A stretch of 20,350 bases of DNA from positions 1-20,350 of the forward strand of contig USKE01000005.1 of the NCBI GenBank assembly GCA_900555165.1, in the 5' to 3' direction. The notes beneath the pieces were generated by a model. That model saw only the letters and a list, made by a program, of their open reading frames with translations, was not told the origin of the DNA and searched no databases. The position numbers and the translations under genes were made by a program. This DNA comes from an uncultured Porphyromonadaceae bacterium (lineage in GTDB: Bacteria; Bacteroidota; Bacteroidia; Bacteroidales; Muribaculaceae). This document shows positions 15,961 through 20,350 of the stretch, in pieces (the first letter of the stretch is position 1; each line of letters begins with the position of its first letter).

Positions 15961-15992
15961 GTTGCGCGGAATTGTGAAAGATGTTAAATTTG
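15961..15992 (+). promoter_or_regulatory. Promoter of the DUF4254-GT9 unit
   Basis: GTTG (15961-15964), a 20-base spacer and TAAATTTG (15985-15992) fit the Bacteroidota promoter, with one mismatch in the -33 box. The leader would be about 58 nt. Confidence 0.6.
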
Positions 15993-16056
15993 CATATTGT
16001 TGGAGACAACGGCCCGGCCGAGGGGTTTCCCGGCAGGGATTCTTTAATCTTACCGC

Positions 16057-16695
16057 ATGAACAACGACAATATTTTTGCAGGAGACAAGACTTTCGCACA
16101 GGCGTGCAACGAGATATTTGACCGCGCTACGGCCGACTACCACCTGACCGACTCTATTGACGCGCCGGTGCCCCAGGCATACCCGGAAGGTTCGCTCGAA
16201 CAGCTGCTGTATGTCAAGAACTGGATCGACGTGACACAATGGCACATGGAGGATCTGATCCGCGACCCCGAGATAGAAGCCGCCGCCGGCATGGAGCTGA
16301 AACACCGCATCGACGCATCCAACCAGCTGCGCACCGACCGTGTGGAGGATATCGACACAATGTTCCTCGATAAATTCTCGACGGTGACACCTGCCGCCGA
16401 CGCCACCATCAACACCGAAAGCCCCGCCTGGGCAATCGACCGGCTCTCGATTCTCGCCGTGAAACTCTACCACATGCAGGCAGAACTTGACCGCACCGAT
16501 GTCGGAGAAACACATCTGGCCAAATGCCGTGCCAAACTTGACGTGCTGCATGAACAGCGCCGCGACCTCACCGGCGCCATTGACCGCCTGCTCGACGACA
16601 TGGCCGCAGGACGCAAGGTCATGAAGACCTACCGACAGATGAAGATGTACAACGACGCCGACACAAACCCCGTGCTTTACGGCAAAAAAGCATAA
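16057..16695 (+). CDS. DUF4254 domain-containing protein
   Basis: 212 residues, soluble and largely helical, without a signal peptide. The pattern is that of the DUF4254 family: LLYVKNWIDVTQWHMEDLIRDPEI (about 50-73), a helix with KHRIDASNQLRTDRVEDID, then INTESPAWAIDRLSILAVKLYHM, and a C-terminal K-x-YRQMKMYND. These His, Asn and Arg/Asp positions are the conserved ones. No function is established. The gene ends 15 bases before a GT9 glycosyltransferase and shares its promoter. I recall this pairing as frequent in Bacteroidota, which suggests a role in lipopolysaccharide core assembly. Confidence 0.85.
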   Translation: MNNDNIFAGDKTFAQACNEIFDRATADYHLTDSIDAPVPQAYPEGSLEQLLYVKNWIDVTQWHMEDLIRDPEIEAAAGMELKHRIDASNQLRTDRVEDIDTMFLDKFSTVTPAADATINTESPAWAIDRLSILAVKLYHMQAELDRTDVGETHLAKCRAKLDVLHEQRRDLTGAIDRLLDDMAAGRKVMKTYRQMKMYNDADTNPVLYGKKA

Positions 16696-16710
16696 ATTTC
16701 CAGGCGCCCG

Positions 16711-17805
16711 ATGACAGAGCAGAAGACCGACAATAATCCCCGCAGGCTGGGCAGCGTGCTCGTGGCACGCTTTTCGGCGCTGGGCGACGTGGCCATGACC
16801 GTGCCGGTGCTGTACAGCGCCGCGCGGTGTTACCCCGATGTGGAGTTCACCTTTGTGACACGCGCGTCGATGGCCTCGATATTTGTCGACGCTCCGCGAA
16901 ACCTGAATGTCATCGGCCTCAATTTAGGCGAATACAAGGGTGTGGGCGGCCTGTGGCGACTTTTCAGGCGGTTGCGCCGAGAGACGCGGTTCGACGCCTT
17001 CATAGACCTCCACGACGTATTGCGCACACGCATGCTGAGGCTCTTCTGCCACCTGTCGGGCATCCCCGCCGTGAGACTCAACAAGGGACGCAAGGGTAAA
17101 CGCGCCCTGACACGCCGCAACAACAAGGTTCTGCTGCCGCTGGTGTCGTCGCGCGCCCGTTACCGCCAGGCGTTCCATGCCATGGGACTGCCGGTCGACA
17201 GCCGGTTCGACGGCCTTTACGGTGTAGCAGGCTCGAAAGCCGATCCGTCCCTGTTCGCCGCGATACACCCCCCTAAAAGCGAGGGTGAGCGGTGGATAGG
17301 CATCGCACCATTCGCCAAGCACGAGGGGAAGATTTATCCCCCGGAGATGATGGAAGAGGTGGTGGATACCCTTTCCGCCGACCCGCACAACCACATATTC
17401 CTTTTCGGCGGGGGCGAAAAAGAGAGCCGGATGCTCGGCGCATGGGCCGAACGCTTTCCGCGAACCATATCGCTTGCCGGTATGCGCGCAGGTTTCCCCG
17501 TGGAACTCGCGCTGGTGAGCCAGCTCGACGTAATGGTGTCGATGGATTCGGCCAACATGCACCTGGCCTCGCTGGTGGCCACGCCGGTGGTGAGCGTCTG
17601 GGGCGCCACGCACCCCTACTGCGGATTCAAAGGGTGGCGTCAGGCCGAGGCCGACATCGTGCAGCTGCCCATGACATGCCGCCCGTGCTCGGTGTTCGGC
17701 AACAAACCATGTTTCCGTCACGACTACCATTGCCTCAGAGGCATCAAGCCCCAGCTCATCGTTAACCGCGTGCTGGCACACCTGTCTGCAAACCAAACTG
17801 ACTGA
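16711..17805 (+). CDS. Glycosyltransferase family 9 (heptosyltransferase-like)
   Basis: 364 residues, cytoplasmic or peripherally membrane-bound. The N-terminal half has the GT9 start LVARFSALGDVAMTVPVLYSA (17-37). The C-terminal GT-B domain has IGIAPFAKHEGKIYP, FLFGGGEKE, and the sugar-nucleotide-binding signature VMVSMDSANMHLASLVATPVVSVWG, followed by GATHPYCGF. A cysteine-rich tail (CRPCSVFGNKPCFRHDYHCL) is typical of the Bacteroidota members. GT9 enzymes add heptose or related sugars to lipid A-core. The donor and acceptor here are unknown. It follows DUF4254 by 15 bases, and the next gene starts 76 bases downstream. Confidence 0.92.
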   Translation: MTEQKTDNNPRRLGSVLVARFSALGDVAMTVPVLYSAARCYPDVEFTFVTRASMASIFVDAPRNLNVIGLNLGEYKGVGGLWRLFRRLRRETRFDAFIDLHDVLRTRMLRLFCHLSGIPAVRLNKGRKGKRALTRRNNKVLLPLVSSRARYRQAFHAMGLPVDSRFDGLYGVAGSKADPSLFAAIHPPKSEGERWIGIAPFAKHEGKIYPPEMMEEVVDTLSADPHNHIFLFGGGEKESRMLGAWAERFPRTISLAGMRAGFPVELALVSQLDVMVSMDSANMHLASLVATPVVSVWGATHPYCGFKGWRQAEADIVQLPMTCRPCSVFGNKPCFRHDYHCLRGIKPQLIVNRVLAHLSANQTD

Positions 17806-17881
17806 CCGCGTGTTGATATTTGCAGAGGTGTCGCGACATCACGGCGGCACACCGCTATTCACACGCCATAACTACCGATTG

Positions 17882-19573
17882 ATGAAAAACTTTCTTTCGG
17901 GCCGCGCAATCATGCTGGCGGCCATGACCACAGTTTTGCTTACAGCCGCGGCCCAGATTCCGGCCGGATACTACTCAAGCCTCACAGGCAAGCGTGAGGC
18001 CGAACTCAAGACGGCACTCCACAACCTGCTCTACAACCACACCGAAATATCGTCGTACTGGGATCTCCCCCAGTATTTCCAGAAAACCGACGCCTATCCG
18101 CGCGACAACGTCCGCTACGGCCAGTGGTGGGATATGTATTCCGACATCCCGCTGCGCATCCCCTCGTTCAGAGGTCTGAACCGCGAGCATGCATTCCCCA
18201 AAAGCTGGTGGGGAGGCTCTCAAGAAACGCCCGCTTACATCGACCTCAACCACCTCTACCCTTCCGAGGCCGACGCCAACATGGCCAAGTCTAACTATCC
18301 GCTGGGCGAGGTGCAGAACGCCTCGTTCGACAACGGCATAACCCGCGTGGGCACTCCCGTAGCCGGCCAGGGAGGGGGAGCCAAGCAGGTATTCGAGCCT
18401 GACGACGAATACAAAGGCGATTTCGCACGCACATACTTCTACATGGTCACATGCTACCAGAACCTGCACTGGCGCTATACCTACATGGTCAACAACAACA
18501 CCTATCCCACCCTCAACAACTGGTCGATACAGCTGCTACTCAAATGGCACCGCCAGGACAAGCCCAGCCAGAAAGAGATTGACCGCAATAACGAGGTCTA
18601 CAAGGTGCAGGCCAACCGCAACCCGTTCATCGACTATCCCGAACTGGCCGAATACCTCTGGGGCGACCGCAAGGGGATGGCGTTCACCCCGTCGTCGGGC
18701 GACACCCCGGCCGGCGACCCGGTGCTCATCACCCCGGTGCAGGACATGTCGCTTGATTTCGGACAGGTGGCCCTGGGCAGCGACGGCGAGGCCTCACTGC
18801 AGTTCCGCGGCGAGAACATCACCACCACCACGTCGCTCATGGTGACCGGGGCCGACCGTGCCCTGTTCACCCCCGAGGTCACTACCGTCAGCCCCTCGGC
18901 CATCAACTCGCCCGCGGGGCTGTGGGTGAAGATCAAGTACACCCCGACAGCCCTCGGCACCCATACCGCGCGCCTCATCGTCTCTGACTATGGCGTGGGG
19001 TCGCGCGGCATCGAACTGCGCGGCGAGTGTCTGCCCAAGCCCGAGTTGCGCGACTTCCGTGCTCTGCCGGCAACCGACATCACCGCCACCGGATACACCG
19101 CCAACTGGGAGGAACCCGTACAGAGCACCCCCGCCGAGACAGTCGACTATTACGTGGTGACACGCACCATCATCGGCGACAACGGTACCTCGCCGCGCCA
19201 GGTCGACGAACTTGCCGAAAGCACATCGCTCGAAATCACCGACCATGAACCCGGCACCGCCGAAAGCTACCATGTGCGCTCGTCGCGCCTCGGATTCCTT
19301 TCGGCGCAGACCAATGAGATTACCGTTGATTTCACAGGCGGCATCGGCTCGGTAGCCACCGACACCCCGATGGGTGTGGTCTACGAACCATCGGGGCTGC
19401 GTTTCGTCTGCGGCGACACCCTTACCGGCGTCACTGTCCATGACCTCTCGGGCCGTGCGGTCGCCATCTTCGATACCATCGAGAACGGCCAGGTCATTAG
19501 CCTACCCGCCGGCATCTACCTCATAACCGCTGACAGCCAGCCCGTACCGGTCAAGGCCATCGTACGCGACTGA
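17882..19573 (+). CDS. Secreted endonuclease I family nuclease with Ig/FN3-like and T9SS-type tail
   Basis: 563 residues from the ATG at 17882. An upstream in-frame start at 17810 adds 24 residues that mask the signal peptide. The signal peptide ends at about Ala-Gln25. The nuclease domain is about 26-262, with NREHAFPKSWW (100-110, catalytic His103), DLNHLYPSEADANMAKSNYPLGEV (121-144) and RNNEVYKVQANRNPFIDYPELAEYLWG. It cleaves DNA, and perhaps RNA, outside the cytoplasm. A HYDIN/ASPM-like Ig domain follows (about 285-382), then a fibronectin-III-like domain (about 385-485). The last 75 residues (VTVHDLSGRAVAIF, then LPAGIYLITA) resemble a type IX secretion sorting domain, so the protein is probably exported to the surface or medium. 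It lies downstream of GT9 and may share its transcript. Confidence 0.9.
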   Translation: MKNFLSGRAIMLAAMTTVLLTAAAQIPAGYYSSLTGKREAELKTALHNLLYNHTEISSYWDLPQYFQKTDAYPRDNVRYGQWWDMYSDIPLRIPSFRGLNREHAFPKSWWGGSQETPAYIDLNHLYPSEADANMAKSNYPLGEVQNASFDNGITRVGTPVAGQGGGAKQVFEPDDEYKGDFARTYFYMVTCYQNLHWRYTYMVNNNTYPTLNNWSIQLLLKWHRQDKPSQKEIDRNNEVYKVQANRNPFIDYPELAEYLWGDRKGMAFTPSSGDTPAGDPVLITPVQDMSLDFGQVALGSDGEASLQFRGENITTTTSLMVTGADRALFTPEVTTVSPSAINSPAGLWVKIKYTPTALGTHTARLIVSDYGVGSRGIELRGECLPKPELRDFRALPATDITATGYTANWEEPVQSTPAETVDYYVVTRTIIGDNGTSPRQVDELAESTSLEITDHEPGTAESYHVRSSRLGFLSAQTNEITVDFTGGIGSVATDTPMGVVYEPSGLRFVCGDTLTGVTVHDLSGRAVAIFDTIENGQVISLPAGIYLITADSQPVPVKAIVRD

Positions 19574-19590
19574 CAGCACTTTACCTGAAT

Positions 19591-19635
19591 AGTCAGACCC
19601 GTCGGACAAGTCAGTCAAGTCCGACGGGTCTGACT
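19591..19635 (+). terminator. 17-bp perfect hairpin after the nuclease gene, built of 9-nt units
   Basis: AGTCAGACCCGTCGGAC (19591-19607) and GTCCGACGGGTCTGACT (19619-19635) pair perfectly around an 11-nt loop, followed by CTGTTTTCTG. It lies 18 bases after the stop codon. The sequence is also a run of five 9-nt units of the form GTCNGACNN (third unit imperfect). Confidence 0.65.
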
Positions 19636-19754
19636 CTGTTTTCTGGGCTGAATATGCCATGAAAAAAGGCTTTCCAGGGTCTGTGAGGCTGTTTTTGTGC
19701 TGTATAACACATTAATTTAACAATGGGGTAATGGGCTGTCTTAAAATTTTTTAG

Positions 19755-19762
19755 TAATTTTG
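19755..19762 (+). promoter_or_regulatory. -7 box upstream of the receptor-like gene
   Basis: TAATTTTG is a full match to TAnnTTTG, 80 bases before the ATG at 19843. No convincing TTTG lies 19-21 bases upstream, so the -33 element is weak or absent. Confidence 0.45.
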
Positions 19763-19842
19763 GTGGCTATATTCCCCGCTATGCCGCCTGGTGCGTAGCA
19801 ATACCTTAAATATCAACGGAATACTAATTAACAATTATTGAT

Positions 19843-20307
19843 ATGAGATTTAAAGTGTTTCTACCGCTGCTGATCTCGGCAACTACCGCGACTGTGGCCT
19901 CAGCCCAGACAGCTGTGCTGACCGGTCAGGTCGTCGACGCCGACACCGGCAGTCCGATCTCGGGTGCGCTCGTCACCATCCCCGGTCAGAACATCACAGT
20001 GACCACCGGCCCTGCCGGCGACTTCAGCATTTCAAACGCCCTGCCGGGCGAGGCTGTGGTCAACGTCATCGCATACGGTTACGACGACGGCGCACAGCAG
20101 CTGCGGCTCAACAACGGCACCAGCGAGTCTGTCATATTCCGCATCAGCTCTGAAAACAGCGACAGCGAGCTTTATAACAAAGACAACAACGACGACATGC
20201 TCTTCGACGAGAGCCTGCTCGAAGACGAAGAGGGGAACCAACAGAACGTCACTGCCCTCAACGGCGCCTCAGACGACATATTCTACAAGTTCTCGCGTTA
20301 CGGCTAA
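19843..20307 (+). pseudogene. N-terminal part of a TonB-dependent receptor, truncated before the plug
   Basis: 154 residues, with a signal peptide ending at about Ala21-Gln22. A carboxypeptidase-regulatory-like domain follows (about 25-100, LTGQVVDADTGSPISGALVTIPG, TTGPAGDFSISNALPGEAVVNVIAYGY). An acidic stretch LFDESLLEDEEGNQQNVTALNGASDDIFYKFSRY comes next. In Bacteroidales receptors this acidic stretch leads straight into the plug domain (typically FSPMRFRxRGYD). Here the frame ends at TAA right after FSRYG, and none of the three frames of the remaining 43 bases gives a plug. Ten C residues (20311-20320) follow. It is best seen as a truncated receptor or a junction. A short stand-alone secreted protein is the alternative. 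Confidence 0.6.
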
Positions 20308-20310
20308 CAA

Positions 20311-20320
20311 CCCCCCCCCC
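20311..20320. repeat. Run of ten C
   Basis: A homopolymer of ten C starts three bases after the stop of the receptor fragment. Such runs are prone to slippage in cells and in sequencing. Because the stop lies before the run, a change in its length would not restore this frame. Confidence 0.7.
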
Positions 20321-20350
20321 ACAAACACCACCGCCACGGGTATAGCTCAT

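Overview
The window reads as chromosomal DNA of a gut-type Bacteroidales, and I favour a Muribaculaceae-like species. The reasons are a SusC/SusD pair, lipoproteins with Cys-Asn/Gly-Asp-Glu surface-export starts, Bacteroidota-type promoters (TTTG, about 20 nt, TAnnTTTG) ahead of most transcription units, a DUF4254/GT9 pair, and secreted proteins whose signal peptides end in Ala-Gln. The genus is inference.

Left end (1-594): the 3' end of a membrane transporter gene on the + strand, a REP/MITE-like inverted-repeat element, and a strong intrinsic terminator that serves the operon arriving from the right.

Main block (595-13357, all on the - strand, transcribed right to left): a complete polysaccharide utilization locus. 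The order is a membrane-spanning sensor/regulator (DUF6377-like), SusC transporter, SusD lipoprotein, GH30 lipoprotein, a surface glycan-binding lipoprotein with an internal duplication, and a GH3 beta-glucosidase. This set and order match what I recall of the Bacteroides thetaiotaomicron beta-1,6-glucan (pustulan / fungal cell wall) locus. The simplest model is that GH30 cuts the glucan at the cell surface, the binding protein and SusCD capture and import oligosaccharides, and GH3 releases glucose in the periplasm. The regulator has its own consensus promoter. The susC promoter has a good -7 box but no visible -33 box, as expected for an activator-dependent promoter.

Middle (13537-13894): tRNA-Gly(GCC) and tRNA-Leu(GAG) on the - strand, with promoter and terminator. 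A divergent monocistronic DUF1015 gene follows on the + strand (14239-15486).

The 570-base gap 15487-16056 is dense in structure: a 15-bp hairpin, a 140-bp element with 16-bp inverted ends, and an unusual array of 9-nt units arranged in alternating orientation. Next come DUF4254, a GT9 heptosyltransferase-like gene and a secreted endonuclease I with Ig/FN3-like and T9SS-type C-terminal parts (16057-19573). They are followed by a 17-bp perfect hairpin that is also built from 9-nt units.

Right end (19843-20350): the N-terminal carboxypeptidase-regulatory-like part of a TonB-dependent receptor. It stops just before the plug domain would begin and is followed three bases later by a run of ten C. 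It is either a truncated gene or a rearrangement or assembly junction.

The best candidates for a second look are the alternating 9-nt array, the truncated receptor with its poly-C run, the duplicated glycan-binding protein, and repeated TGTGATG motifs around the susC promoter.
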